A DNA stretch of 49,907 nucleotides from a virus, in the IMG/VR virus record IMGVR_UViG_3300009481_003721, positions 1 through 49,907 of that record, one strand, 5' to 3'. Position 1 is the first letter of the stretch; the number at the start of each line of letters is the position of its first letter. The notes below the pieces were generated by a model, which saw only the letters and a list, made by a program, of their open reading frames with translations, was not told where the DNA came from and did no database searches. Made by a program: the position numbers and the translations under genes. Of this stretch, positions 14,391 to 22,045 are shown piece by piece.

Positions 14391-15122
14391 GTGACGATAA
14401 CGGTAGAACAGACAATGACACGCTCGTACACCAGTGGCCCCGCCATTAGCTTTACGTTTTCTCCGAGTATCTCGTTTATGGAAGACGATTTAGGTATCGT
14501 GTTCGCAGTAGTCGAGAGCGACGAAGAAGTGACCATTCCAACTGGGTGGAATATGGGTGCAACCGCTCTGGCCACACGAGGAGCTACGCATCTGTGCAGG
14601 GTATATGGATTTTATAGAATCATGACATCTAGCCCCCCTAGCTCCATTAGTTTCACCTGTACTTCAGCCACCGCCGACGTTAGATTCATAGTCCATAGGG
14701 TTTCTGCAAGTCTTGGATGGAGTTCGGGAGATTTTTGGAACAACGAATCGTCGGGTTCCGACGTTAGTCCCAGCTACCCCAGCCCCGGTTTTCCTCCGAC
14801 ATACGATATCGGAGCAGCCACGTCTACTACCTTCGATGACGCCCTTATTAGGTTTGCCGGATGTAACGACAACGGAGATGAAGGTACGTTCGATACCACT
14901 CAATCATTCAGCGGCCACACCAAACTAGCCATGCTAACGGGTAGCGAAGTCGGGGCGGTTAGCCTGCGGGACGACGCTCTTGCACTCGGAACAATTTCAG
15001 CTTTAACACTTGACACAATTTCAGTTTCAGGTGGTGAGGTGGACGGAATAGCTTTCCTTAACGTATTCTTACGAGAAGGCGGAGCGGGCGGTAGCGATTT
15101 ACTATTACGTGGAGTTGGATAA
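14391..15122 (+). CDS. Beta-rich virion-like protein
   Basis: A 243-residue Ser/Thr/Gly-rich protein starting at GTG 14391, nine bases after AGGAG. Alternating hydrophobic strands, VTIPTGWNMGAT and repeated Thr/Ser strand-turn units resemble beta-sandwich segments of phage fibre and baseplate decoration proteins. No signal peptide or catalytic motif is visible. A structural role is likely but rests on composition and pattern. It is transcribed from its own consensus promoter. Confidence 0.5.
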   Translation: MTITVEQTMTRSYTSGPAISFTFSPSISFMEDDLGIVFAVVESDEEVTIPTGWNMGATALATRGATHLCRVYGFYRIMTSSPPSSISFTCTSATADVRFIVHRVSASLGWSSGDFWNNESSGSDVSPSYPSPGFPPTYDIGAATSTTFDDALIRFAGCNDNGDEGTFDTTQSFSGHTKLAMLTGSEVGAVSLRDDALALGTISALTLDTISVSGGEVDGIAFLNVFLREGGAGGSDLLLRGVG

Positions 15123-15125
15123 AAG

Positions 15126-15466
15126 GGGGGCGAAAAGGCATCGACAGATAATGAAAGTATTTGTTGCATTGACTGGTTGATCGGTGGGCCAGTATAAAAA
15201 CCGATTAAATTTATAATTGCCGATAAGCAATTCGCGTTAGCTGCCTAGTGTAGCTTGGGGCTGACTTGAGCCTTATTAACCAATCAAGTCAAAAAAGGTT
15301 TTGTATGTTTCCTCAAAAAATATTCCTAGGTTGGATATGGGCCATCTGAGCATACCAACTAAACTTATCAGATTAGCTTTGTTTGTTGTGCGAATACAAT
15401 AGACTAACAATGTAGAAGCAAATGTGGAAGTTATACTGGACGCGGGTTCGATTCCCGCCGCCTCCA
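15126..15466 (+). ncRNA. ssrA: tmRNA
   Basis: A complete phage tmRNA of 341 bases. The 5' end GGGGGCG (15126-15132) pairs over 7 bp (one G-U) with CGCCTCC (15459-15465). The T arm is GCGGG-TTCGATT-CCCGC (15442-15458). The discriminator is A15466 and the CCA tail is not encoded (CTC follows). The 5' region GCATCGACAG is the expected tmRNA D-like region. The resume frame starts at GCC 15219 and reads ADKQFALAA, then TAG (15246-15248), with the usual ALAA degron end. Its product should rescue stalled ribosomes and tag proteins for proteolysis. Confidence 0.95.
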
Positions 15467-15510
15467 CTCGCGGTCTATTTTCTAATCACAAACACAACCG
15501 AGGAGCAAAA

Positions 15511-15663
15511 ATGTCTTGGAACAACTGGCTTAAATTTTTATGCTGGGTTGGCTGGCACATGTGGGAATACATTTACAAAAGTGATTCCGACAGCATGGAG
15601 TCGCACAGGGAGTGCAAGAGGTGTGGCGTCAAGCAGACCAACTTGCAGGGAGAGTGGGTATAG
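15511..15663 (+). CDS. Small Trp-rich zinc-knuckle-like protein
   Basis: A 50-residue protein from ATG 15511 with GAGGAG five bases upstream. MSWNNWLKFLCWVGWHMWEY is very Trp-rich, and RECKRCGVKQ gives one CxxC that, with His/Cys in the N-terminal half, could form a metal site. Similar short LGWHxW...CxxCG proteins occur in many phages. Function is unknown. Confidence 0.6.
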   Translation: MSWNNWLKFLCWVGWHMWEYIYKSDSDSMESHRECKRCGVKQTNLQGEWV

Positions 15664-15670
15664 ACTAGGT

Positions 15671-16198
15671 ATGCTTGAATCGTTTGGCAGCAAGGAACCC
15701 GATGACTGGGACAATATCTTTTTTCAAGAGGCTGCCCTGTGGTCTAGAAAAAGTCACGACACGCAAACAAAGTGTGGCTGCGTCCTAGTCAAAGATAGAA
15801 CCGTTATTTCCTCTGGGTATAACGGTTTTATCAGAGGTGTTGACGACACTCTTCTGCCAAACACCAGACCCGACAAGTATCCCTATATGATTCACGCAGA
15901 GGCCAATGCTGTATATAATTCTGTTAGAATTGGAAGATGTACTTTAGACGCTTGGGCCTACATAACAGCGATGCCATGCCTACAATGCCTACAGACACTC
16001 TACCAGTGTGGCATAAGCAAGGTACTTTTTTCTAACATATCAGACCCAAAAATGTGCACACATAGCTATCGTTACATGACAATATACGGAATGATTAAAG
16101 ACAAAATCGAGCTGATATACATACCAACGAACAAGCTTGACAGCTCGTACCTACAGGAAGCCGCCAAAGAAATTGAAAAAAATAAAAAAAATGGTTGA
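15671..16198 (+). CDS. Deoxycytidylate deaminase
   Basis: A 175-residue member of the zinc-dependent cytidine/dCMP deaminase family. HAEANA holds the zinc His75 and proton-shuttling Glu77, and PCLQC holds zinc ligands Cys103 and Cys106. It converts dCMP to dUMP, the substrate of the ThyX encoded at 41371. The reading frame is open further upstream into the tmRNA, but ATG 15671 is the first plausible start and gives the family length. Confidence 0.88.
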   Translation: MLESFGSKEPDDWDNIFFQEAALWSRKSHDTQTKCGCVLVKDRTVISSGYNGFIRGVDDTLLPNTRPDKYPYMIHAEANAVYNSVRIGRCTLDAWAYITAMPCLQCLQTLYQCGISKVLFSNISDPKMCTHSYRYMTIYGMIKDKIELIYIPTNKLDSSYLQEAAKEIEKNKKNG

Positions 16199-16223
16199 CA
16201 AAGGAGGCCACATAGTTTATAAT
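16195..16223 (+). promoter_or_regulatory. Perfect sigma-70-type promoter before the ssb operon
   Basis: TTGACA (16195-16200), 17-base spacer, TATAAT (16218-16223). The -35 box overlaps the stop region of the dCMP deaminase gene. It drives the small gene at 16292 and ssb. Confidence 0.88.
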
Positions 16224-16291
16224 AGTGGTAGCGAGCAAACAAACATGCTCTAAAAGTTAGTGGTTACTAAAGAAGGAAAAGGAGATTTTTG

Positions 16292-16495
16292 ATGACAACA
16301 AATTGGAATTCAATTCTTACAACGAAGAGAAGCCTTAGCACGGTTTCTAAATTTGCAAGCGGAAAGATGTCGGGGAAGGAACTTTCTTCCTCTTTCGCTA
16401 ATACCCCGAGTAGCGGGACCGTGAATACGTTGTTGAGAAGTCACGGTGTTGAAAAGGCGAGAGTTTTGGCTCAGAAGGCTTTGTCTCGTCGATAA
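16292..16495 (+). CDS. Small basic Ser-rich protein
   Basis: A 67-residue basic protein (Ser/Lys/Arg-rich, ending KALSRR) with GGAGATTTTTG before ATG 16292. It is the first gene after a strong promoter and immediately upstream of ssb, so a DNA-related role is conceivable. No family is recognised. Confidence 0.6.
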   Translation: MTTNWNSILTTKRSLSTVSKFASGKMSGKELSSSFANTPSSGTVNTLLRSHGVEKARVLAQKALSRR

Positions 16496-16521
16496 GTTGT
16501 TTAATTTTTTAGGGAGTTTAA

Positions 16522-16887
16522 ATGATGTTGAATAACAGAATTATTCTTAAGGGTAATCTCACCAAAGATCCAGAGTACAAGAATATCTCGGAAAAGGATC
16601 TTGTTACATTTCGGATGGCTGTTAACGAGTCAACCGGAAACGGAAAAGAGGAAACCATCTATCTCGATGTGGATGGATGGGGCAGTCATGCCGCCTATGC
16701 ACAAAACGTTACGCTGAGTAAGGGTGACAGAGTAATTGTGGATGGCAGATTGCGTCAACGCAATTGGGAAGACAAGAACGGTGTCTCTAGGACTTCGTAT
16801 AGTGTCTTGCCCAGCACGTTCTCGAAGGTTGTTAAGCCAACAAAGGTTGAAACGGTCACGCAGGACGCTGAGGCAGAGGTCTTTTAA
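16522..16887 (+). CDS. ssb: Single-stranded DNA-binding protein
   Basis: A 121-residue OB-fold SSB. NRIILKGNLTKDPEYKNIS opens the fold, FRMAVNES and IYLDVDGWGSHA form the central strands, and GDRVIVDGRLRQRNWEDKNG matches the conserved SSB strand pattern. The C terminus is acidic (QDAEAEVF), as expected for protein recruitment. GGGAG lies upstream. It protects ssDNA during phage replication. Confidence 0.88.
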   Translation: MMLNNRIILKGNLTKDPEYKNISEKDLVTFRMAVNESTGNGKEETIYLDVDGWGSHAAYAQNVTLSKGDRVIVDGRLRQRNWEDKNGVSRTSYSVLPSTFSKVVKPTKVETVTQDAEAEVF

Positions 16888-16915
16888 GTTGCGAGTACGA
16901 AGCCTCCACAGACCT

Positions 16916-16940
16916 AGCCATGTCGTAAAACTGGCTTTTT
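16916..16940 (+). terminator. Possible weak terminator after ssb
   Basis: Stem AGCCA (16916-16920) and TGGCT (16932-16936), 11-base loop, then T-rich TTTTAT. The stem is only 5 bp, so read-through is likely. Confidence 0.4.
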
Positions 16941-16943
16941 ATA

Positions 16944-17138
16944 ATGAGTAAGAACAACAAGAAAAGTATTGTCTCTCAGCTTAGAGACGTAAATCACAGA
17001 ATCCAGATCCTTTCAGAAAGATCCTATAAGCCTGACTTGGGACGCTCTGAAACTAAGGAACTAGATAGACGGAAAAAGAAATTAATAAAAACTAAGGAAA
17101 AACTTGAAAAAAGACTTGACATTCACACCGTAGAATGA
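16944..17138 (+). CDS. Small coiled-coil protein
   Basis: A 64-residue, Lys/Glu/Arg-rich protein predicted to form a helical hairpin or coiled coil (KSIVSQLRDVNHRIQILSER and KELDRRKKKLIKTKEKLEKR). Its last codons contain the -35 box of the ncRNA promoter. Function is unknown. Confidence 0.55.
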   Translation: MSKNNKKSIVSQLRDVNHRIQILSERSYKPDLGRSETKELDRRKKKLIKTKEKLEKRLDIHTVE

Positions 17139-17144
17139 TATAAT
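17116..17144 (+). promoter_or_regulatory. Perfect sigma-70-type promoter of the candidate ncRNA
   Basis: TTGACA (17116-17121), 17-base spacer, TATAAT (17139-17144), placing the transcription start near 17151. No ORF with a ribosome-binding site begins within the next 230 bases; instead a structured element follows. Confidence 0.88.
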
Positions 17145-17150
17145 ATATAT

Positions 17151-17358
17151 AGATCGGGTCGCCCCCGATTTTAGGAAGGTGGCCGAATAACCGGAGCCAG
17201 CAGGAGACGGTAAGGCACACACCCAACAGAGTATGTCCAAATGGATGAGGCTGTTAGGCGTGGTACAAATTAGGGAAGCTCCTTCACTGGGGTAGCCAGA
17301 TTTTGCCCCGAAAAGTTGTAGGTATCTTTAACTGGAAATCCTACCCTTCCATTTTTTA
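17151..17358 (+). ncRNA. Structured non-coding RNA, unassigned
   Basis: A 200-base ORF-free unit with its own consensus promoter and a T-run (ATTTTTTATT, 17351-17360). The leader hairpin is ATCGGG/CCCGAT (17153-17169). A long-range helix, GGAAGG (17174-17179) with CCTTCC (17345-17350), closes the body. Inside it are a branched arm GTA/TAC, CAC/GTG, CC/GG, AACAG/CTGTT (17210-17266), a hairpin GGGGTA/TGCCCC (17289-17309) and GTAGG/CCTAC (17318-17344) stacked on the closing helix. The architecture is hand-folded. It does not match 6S RNA, RNase P RNA or a tRNA by motif. It also carries the CGGAGCCAGCAGG motif at 17192. Confidence 0.7.
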
Positions 17359-17389
17359 TTGACATTAAGTGACATATATTTTAAACGCA

Positions 17390-17464
17390 ATGCCCCGCCT
17401 CTGGGGTATTATTTTTATAACCGTTGTCCTACTTATACTAATCGGATTGGAATACGACCAATGA
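17390..17464 (+). CDS. 24-residue membrane peptide
   Basis: ATG 17390 encodes MPRLWGIIFITVVLLILIGL plus four residues, a single membrane helix, and overlaps the next gene by ATGA. There is no strong ribosome-binding site. It is the same length as the peptide at 5829. Its placement right after the ncRNA is noted. Function is unknown. Confidence 0.45.
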   Translation: MPRLWGIIFITVVLLILIGLEYDQ

Positions 17465-17754
17465 AAAAGCAAAACAAGAAAAAAAATCAGCAAAACCGAC
17501 GAAAAGAGCGGAGAAATGCTAGAAAACAAAAAGCTAAAAAAGAAAGAAATAAGGAAAAAAGACTAACGAGATGGCTCGCAAATGTCGAAAAGAAAAGAGC
17601 GGAGAGGGAGACTTACCATCTTGAAGAAGAGATCAGAAAAATACAAGCGAAAGCAGACCGAGAGAACCAAGAACTCATAAGACAGCACTTGGAAGCTCAA
17701 GAAGCTGCCAAGAAAACAGAAGAAAACTTAAGAGAGCTAGAAGATCAAGAATAG
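17461..17754 (+). CDS. Highly charged coiled-coil protein
   Basis: A 97-residue protein. Residues 1-35 are Lys/Arg/Asn-rich and nucleic-acid-like; the rest is a long Glu/Lys/Arg helix with coiled-coil periodicity. The frame is open upstream into the ncRNA region, but ATG 17461 is the first credible start and is coupled to the membrane peptide. No family is recognised. Confidence 0.6.
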   Translation: MKKQNKKKNQQNRRKERRNARKQKAKKERNKEKRLTRWLANVEKKRAERETYHLEEEIRKIQAKADRENQELIRQHLEAQEAAKKTEENLRELEDQE

Positions 17755-17764
17755 GGAGTAAATA

Positions 17765-18178
17765 ATGCAAAATACAGGGACTTTTGACGGGACTATCGGT
17801 TTTTGGGTGTTGTTTTGTTTTATGGCCCCCATCGCCCTAGCCTTTTTATCAAGAGCGTTATGGGCAATTGCCGCATGTTTTCCAGAGGTTAAGGAAGTCC
17901 CCGTGGTGGTGGAGAAGATTGTATATCGTTCCGCACCCGCCGCACCCGCCGCACCCACCGCCCCCAAACAAAGAAGACATACACGAGCCGCTCCATCCAG
18001 AGAAGACGAGGCAGAGTCGGCCACAGATCCACAAATAATGGCAGACACTATAGGATGTCTCAAGAAATTAGGCTTTCGTGTCACCGAGGCAAAAAAAATG
18101 GTCAAAGATCTGTGTGCCTCAAAAGCATACTTGGACGCAGAAAGCCTTCTAAACGACTGTTTGGAGCAGTTAAAATGA
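17765..18178 (+). CDS. Membrane protein with RuvA-C/UBA-like C-terminal bundle
   Basis: A 137-residue protein with an N-terminal membrane segment (WVLFCFMAPIALAFLSRALW), a VPVVVEKIVY strand, a Pro/Ala linker (APAAPAAPTAPKQRR), and a C-terminal domain LKKLGFRVTEAKKMVKDLC (about residues 99-117) resembling the RuvA domain III/UBA-like three-helix bundle. A bacterial membrane tether carrying a branch-migration-like binding module is unusual. GGGAG lies before the ATG. The domain call is by pattern. Confidence 0.55.
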   Translation: MQNTGTFDGTIGFWVLFCFMAPIALAFLSRALWAIAACFPEVKEVPVVVEKIVYRSAPAAPAAPTAPKQRRHTRAAPSREDEAESATDPQIMADTIGCLKKLGFRVTEAKKMVKDLCASKAYLDAESLLNDCLEQLK

Positions 18179-18188
18179 GTTAATTGTG

Positions 18189-18194
18189 TATAAT
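18189..18194 (+). promoter_or_regulatory. Possible -10 element upstream of the PAP2 gene
   Basis: TGTGTATAAT places a TG-containing extended -10 (TATAAT at 18189-18194) about 40 bases before the PAP2 start. No -35 match lies at normal spacing. An extended -10 promoter is possible. Confidence 0.3.
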
Positions 18195-18234
18195 ACTATG
18201 TACGTGTTTAACCCATTACGCTTGGAAGATCTCG

Positions 18235-18906
18235 ATGGACCCAAAAGAGATAGTATCAGAGTTTGCAAAAAACATTGATAAAATTAAATACACCGACTCT
18301 CCACAAAGCTGGAAGGTAAGCAATAAGATTACCGTTGGCTGGGAAAAGGTTCTACCTGAGCCGCCAAAGAATTCCTCTCCAACAACCCTGAAAGAACTAA
18401 ACTATCTTTCAGATCTCACTAATCGGCCTACCATTTCGCAAAAGGAGCTGGTAAAGCTTGTTGATGACGAGCCTCTTGATTTGTTCAACAGGACTCTCGC
18501 AAAAAATAGCCTGTACTTTAACAGGTCTAATTTTGATGAGGTTTGGAATGTGGCTCTTCCGGTGATTAAAAATTTGAAATGGCTACATAATCGGCCAAGA
18601 CCAGACCAGTTGGCTCCTTTTTTTGGTATTAGAGTCAATGTGATTGAATCAGAAACATATCACACTCCGGCCTATCCATCTGGCCACACCGCATATGCTG
18701 CCCTCGGTGCACATCTACTGTCTTCCATGTACCCAGAGTGTAGCGATTCATTTTTTTATTCTGTAAAGCTTGCTGGCTATGCTAGATGTGTGCAAGGAGT
18801 GCACTTTCCATCCGATAATGCAGCGGGAATGGTTATTGCTGGTGTAATATGGGAAGATATTAAATACGATTTATTTCCAGAACTATTTTCGCAACACACA
18901 GGTTAA
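18235..18906 (+). CDS. PAP2-superfamily phosphatase
   Basis: A 223-residue protein with all three PAP2/haloperoxidase motifs: KWLHNRPRP (K-x6-RP), AYPSGHT (PSGH) and ARCVQGVHFPSD (SR-x5-H-x3-D type; the first residue is Ala rather than Ser). There is little membrane character, so it resembles soluble acid phosphatases or vanadium-haloperoxidase-related members more than lipid phosphatases. GGAAG precedes ATG 18235. A frame extension to 18184 adds an unlikely Cys-rich start. The substrate is unknown. Confidence 0.8.
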   Translation: MDPKEIVSEFAKNIDKIKYTDSPQSWKVSNKITVGWEKVLPEPPKNSSPTTLKELNYLSDLTNRPTISQKELVKLVDDEPLDLFNRTLAKNSLYFNRSNFDEVWNVALPVIKNLKWLHNRPRPDQLAPFFGIRVNVIESETYHTPAYPSGHTAYAALGAHLLSSMYPECSDSFFYSVKLAGYARCVQGVHFPSDNAAGMVIAGVIWEDIKYDLFPELFSQHTG

Positions 18907-18909
18907 ATC

Positions 18910-19116
18910 ATGAAAAATTTTTGTTTAGGTTTCCTAGCAGCTTTGTCCCTATCTCTAATTAGCTACATCTTATGGGAGAACCATAGACACGTTCCGGTGG
19001 TTGTAAAGCAGGTTCCGGTTCCGGTTCCTATGTTCCAGCCTCCCGCCGTTTCCCCTGAACCGGCTGTAATACACGATGACACTTTATACCCAATAGATTC
19101 AGAAATTCAACAGTAA
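18910..19116 (+). CDS. Membrane-anchored Pro/Val-rich protein
   Basis: A 68-residue protein with an N-terminal membrane segment (FCLGFLAALSLSLISYILW) and a Pro/Val tract (VVVKQVPVPVPMFQPPAVSP) likely extending from the membrane. It could serve as a spanin-like or periplasmic linker. It sits four bases after the PAP2 gene and before DUF1501 protein 1. Confidence 0.55.
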   Translation: MKNFCLGFLAALSLSLISYILWENHRHVPVVVKQVPVPVPMFQPPAVSPEPAVIHDDTLYPIDSEIQQ

Positions 19117-19131
19117 TCAAGGAGTTCTACC

Positions 19132-20379
19132 ATGCTTGATATCACCTTTAACAGACGAGACTTTCTCAGGGTTGGCACACTTGGCACAGGGCTAGGGATG
19201 ATCCCCTTTTCAAATGAAGCCTTCGCGGAAGAAGGGTTCTCTGCACCCAACAACAAATCTGTAGTTTGGGTTTGGTTAGGTGGTGGCCCAACCCAGTTTG
19301 AAACTTTCCATGCTCCCACTGAGAATGTTCCAGATCCATATGTTCCGGTAACAGGGGTAGTCACCCACAAGAACGGGCTGGCTTTTGGTGGCTTGTTCAA
19401 AGAGCTAATCAAGCAGGGAGATCACCTTACGGCGGTAAACTCTTTTTCTCACGGAGATTCCTCTCACAGACAGGCAACACACTGGATGATGACAGGGCAT
19501 CGTAACCCAAAACGAGAAAACACTGCTGACTCAGAGTATCCCGGTCACGGTGCTATTGCCTCTGCGGTATTTGGGTCTAATCATCCCTTAAACGGAATGC
19601 CTGCTTACGTAAAGCAGGGAAAAATCGAAGGGGAGCAGCCGACCTACTTAGGCGGGGCACACAAACCTTTCGACCCCTCGAACAAAGATAATCTTACCCC
19701 GAGGGTCGAAGTTAGTCGTTTTGCAGAAAGAAAAGACCTGCTTGCATCTTTAGATAGACCCAACAGAGTCACCTCTAGAGACGCCGAATCGTTTACCAAA
19801 ATCGGCAACACTGCCTACAATGTTATTCTAGGTAATGCCAAAGACGCATTCGATCTCGACCAAGAACCGGAAGCGATGCGAGAAATGTATGGGAAGGGTG
19901 GTATTGGAGACCAAATGCTGCTTGCCCGCAGGCTGTCCCAGTTTGGAACGAAGTTTATTACCGTTCACTATGGTGGATGGGACATGCATGGAAACATCAA
20001 GAAGGCACTTGAAGGTAGAGTTCCGGCTCTCGACAAGGCTCTCTCCGCCTTTGTTAAGGATATTTATGACAGTGGAATGTCGGAAGACACGCTACTCGTT
20101 GTTACTGGAGAGTTTGGCAGGACAAGGCTAAACGGGAATGCTGGTAGAGACCACTGGCCGTCTATTACTCCCATGCTACTGTCTGGCGGCAACTACGATC
20201 ATGGCCGAGTAATCGGAAAGTCCGACAAGGCTTATGTGCCGACAGAGAATAAGGTTGGGCCAATAGACGTTGCGGCCACTCTGTTTGACCACTTTGGTAT
20301 CGACAAACAGACTCAAAGAACAGACCAAGGAGGTAGACCCCGCTACCTGCTTGAAGGCGACGGTAGAATAATCATTTAA
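19132..20379 (+). CDS. Tat-exported DUF1501 protein 1
   Basis: A 415-residue DUF1501 protein (alkaline-phosphatase/sulfatase-like superfamily). The N terminus has a Tat signal (FNRRDFLRVGTLGTGLG). Family blocks are VWVWLGGGPTQFETF, GGWDMHGNIKKAL, LLVVTGEFGRTRLNGNAGRD, HWPSITPMLLSGG and a GRPRYLL end. The first metal loop has TQFETF where relatives usually have His/Asp, so activity may be altered. DUF1501 genes are abundant in Planctomycetota and rare in phages. It is followed by an exported protease, suggesting an envelope function. Confidence 0.9.
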   Translation: MLDITFNRRDFLRVGTLGTGLGMIPFSNEAFAEEGFSAPNNKSVVWVWLGGGPTQFETFHAPTENVPDPYVPVTGVVTHKNGLAFGGLFKELIKQGDHLTAVNSFSHGDSSHRQATHWMMTGHRNPKRENTADSEYPGHGAIASAVFGSNHPLNGMPAYVKQGKIEGEQPTYLGGAHKPFDPSNKDNLTPRVEVSRFAERKDLLASLDRPNRVTSRDAESFTKIGNTAYNVILGNAKDAFDLDQEPEAMREMYGKGGIGDQMLLARRLSQFGTKFITVHYGGWDMHGNIKKALEGRVPALDKALSAFVKDIYDSGMSEDTLLVVTGEFGRTRLNGNAGRDHWPSITPMLLSGGNYDHGRVIGKSDKAYVPTENKVGPIDVAATLFDHFGIDKQTQRTDQGGRPRYLLEGDGRIII

Positions 20380-20404
20380 CAACAAAACGATAAGGAGTTA
20401 TGGG

Positions 20405-21358
20405 ATGAATAAGTTGGTTCGGAATACGGCGTTAGTCTTGGCGATGGTGATTTCATCGGTTGCACAGGCACAGGAAAAGGTTGCTCAACATCTACAGGAT
20501 GTTAGTGTCACTATTAAGTCATCGAATTCTGAGGGATCGGGGGTTCTTATTACTAGGGAATTGCAAAAGTCTCCAGAAGACGCCGAGAAAATTAAAGTTA
20601 ACTTTGTTGTGACGTGTGCTCATGTGGTGGACAACCTTCGTTCTACCCGCGATATCATTAACAGCAAAGGTCAGAAGCAGACCATCATAGAGTTTCGTGA
20701 CGCACAAATCGTCAAAGAGCTTGTTGAAAATGGTCGAAAGGTTGGCGAGCTTAAAATGGATGCAAAAGTTATCTTGTATTCTGACGCCGAAGACGGAGAA
20801 GATTTGGCTGTGTTAATGGTTCGTAAACTTGGATTTGTTGACACTAATACTGAGTTTGAGCTTGCCGAAAAGCCTACGGCTATTGGAACCAACCTCTTCC
20901 ATGTCGGAAGTCTACTTGGCCAATCTGGGGCAAACTCGATGACGGCAGGAATAATGTCTCAAGTTGGTAGAGTTCTCAATCTTGGAAGTGGTGATGGAGT
21001 CATCTTTGACCAGACAACAGTCACGGCCTTTCCGGGATCTTCTGGTGGGGGAGTTTTTCTCACTAACGGTAAGTATGTTGGAATGTTGGTGCGTGGGGCT
21101 GGCGAAACCTTTAATCTCATTGTGCCCGTTCGACGTATGAGGAAGTGGACTTCTTCTCGCGGTGTTAACTGGGTGTTAGACCCCAAGGCTGCCGCCCCCA
21201 CGTTTGAGGATATAAAGAAGATTAAACCCGAAGCAGAGGGAGATGAGAACAAGAGTAAGTCGGAGACATCGAAATCTTTTCCTTACTTGATACGTCCGGT
21301 CAATACAGAGCTGCCGATATCCACCAGAGATAAGGGAGATCCAAAGCAAGAGAGATAA
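20405..21358 (+). CDS. Exported trypsin-like serine protease
   Basis: A 317-residue chymotrypsin/trypsin-fold protein with a signal peptide (MNKLVRNTALVLAMVISSVA then QAQ). The catalytic triad is visible: His73 in VVTCAHVV, Asp133 in DGEDLAVL and Ser213 in FPGSSGGGVF. The C terminus (from about 250) is a charged, probably flexible tail. It should act outside the cytoplasm, for example processing host envelope or phage surface proteins. It lies 25 bases after DUF1501 protein 1. Confidence 0.88.
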   Translation: MNKLVRNTALVLAMVISSVAQAQEKVAQHLQDVSVTIKSSNSEGSGVLITRELQKSPEDAEKIKVNFVVTCAHVVDNLRSTRDIINSKGQKQTIIEFRDAQIVKELVENGRKVGELKMDAKVILYSDAEDGEDLAVLMVRKLGFVDTNTEFELAEKPTAIGTNLFHVGSLLGQSGANSMTAGIMSQVGRVLNLGSGDGVIFDQTTVTAFPGSSGGGVFLTNGKYVGMLVRGAGETFNLIVPVRRMRKWTSSRGVNWVLDPKAAAPTFEDIKKIKPEAEGDENKSKSETSKSFPYLIRPVNTELPISTRDKGDPKQER

Positions 21359-21361
21359 GAC

Positions 21362-21541
21362 ATGAGGTTCTACGAATACCGACAATCTGCCACTTCTCCG
21401 CTAAGGTATCATCTGGAATTACGCCCAGACGAACTAGAGCTAGTCAAGGAGCGGGTTGCTGAGATAATCCAGATAATTAGCAACACCAGCGAGCCAGCTA
21501 AAATCAAGGGGGCTAAAGATGAAGATTCCGGGACTCGATAG
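21362..21541 (+). CDS. Small hypothetical protein
   Basis: A 59-residue protein starting MRFYEYRQSATSPLRYHLEL, with a following charged helix (DELELVKERVAEIIQIISNT). ATG 21362 comes three bases after the protease stop. It overlaps the membrane peptide gene by 23 bases. Function is unknown. Confidence 0.5.
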   Translation: MRFYEYRQSATSPLRYHLELRPDELELVKERVAEIIQIISNTSEPAKIKGAKDEDSGTR

Positions 21542-21623
21542 GGGGTGGCTGTTTGTTTTGTATTTAGGACTCGTGTCGTTTTTTATCATATCTATTATCT
21601 TGCTAACAAACGCAATATTCTAA
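21519..21623 (+). CDS. 34-residue membrane peptide
   Basis: ATG 21519, with AAGGGGG upstream, encodes MKIPGLDRGW followed by one membrane helix (LFVLYLGLVSFFIISIILLT). It is one of the recurrent one-helix mini-proteins in this phage. Function is unknown. Confidence 0.5.
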   Translation: MKIPGLDRGWLFVLYLGLVSFFIISIILLTNAIF

Positions 21624-21631
21624 GGAAAATT

Positions 21632-22045
21632 ATGACAAGCAAAGAAGTTAAGTTACTGTTCCTGATGTTGGTATTAATGACGGCTGCATTTACAACGCAG
21701 AGCTTTGTGCTATTCAAAACCCAAGAGGAGATAAAGAGCAAGCAACTCACGCTTGAAGAGTCTCACGAAGAAGAGCTTGACTCTATTTACCAGCTCTTGG
21801 CTGCTGCCGCATTTACACAAAGAACCAATATGAACTTATCTGTCAAGACAAACCATTACCTTACACACCCCAAGGGGCAACATGGTGAAAAGCCTAACTT
21901 TACCTGCGAGGAATGCTGGAAGGGGTTCGAGCACCTTGTGAAAAATATGCCAACCATGCCGGGTGGCAACGGTGTCTATTGGGATCATTTTTATAAACAA
22001 CCCTACGAAAAGCTCAAAAAGATGAGAGAGGAACAAACTCAATGA
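21632..22045 (+). CDS. Membrane-anchored hypothetical protein with CxxC
   Basis: A 137-residue protein with an N-terminal membrane segment (VKLLFLMLVLMTAAFTTQSFVL), a Glu-rich helix (LTLEESHEEELDSIYQLLAA) and a C-terminal domain with FTCEECWKGFEHL. AAGGA precedes the ATG. The layout resembles the protein at 5914, suggesting a shared inner-membrane, outside-facing plan. It overlaps the next gene by ATGA. Confidence 0.6.
   Translation: MTSKEVKLLFLMLVLMTAAFTTQSFVLFKTQEEIKSKQLTLEESHEEELDSIYQLLAAAAFTQRTNMNLSVKTNHYLTHPKGQHGEKPNFTCEECWKGFEHLVKNMPTMPGGNGVYWDHFYKQPYEKLKKMREEQTQ

Noticed and set aside
15422-15670. Upstream extension of the dCMP deaminase frame
   Set aside because: It begins inside the tmRNA 3' half, so it is a shadow; ATG 15671 gives the normal family length.
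17359-17387. TTGACA at 17359 as a promoter for the peptide at 17390
   Set aside because: No acceptable -10 lies 16-18 bases downstream, and the sequence overlaps the T-run of the ncRNA unit.
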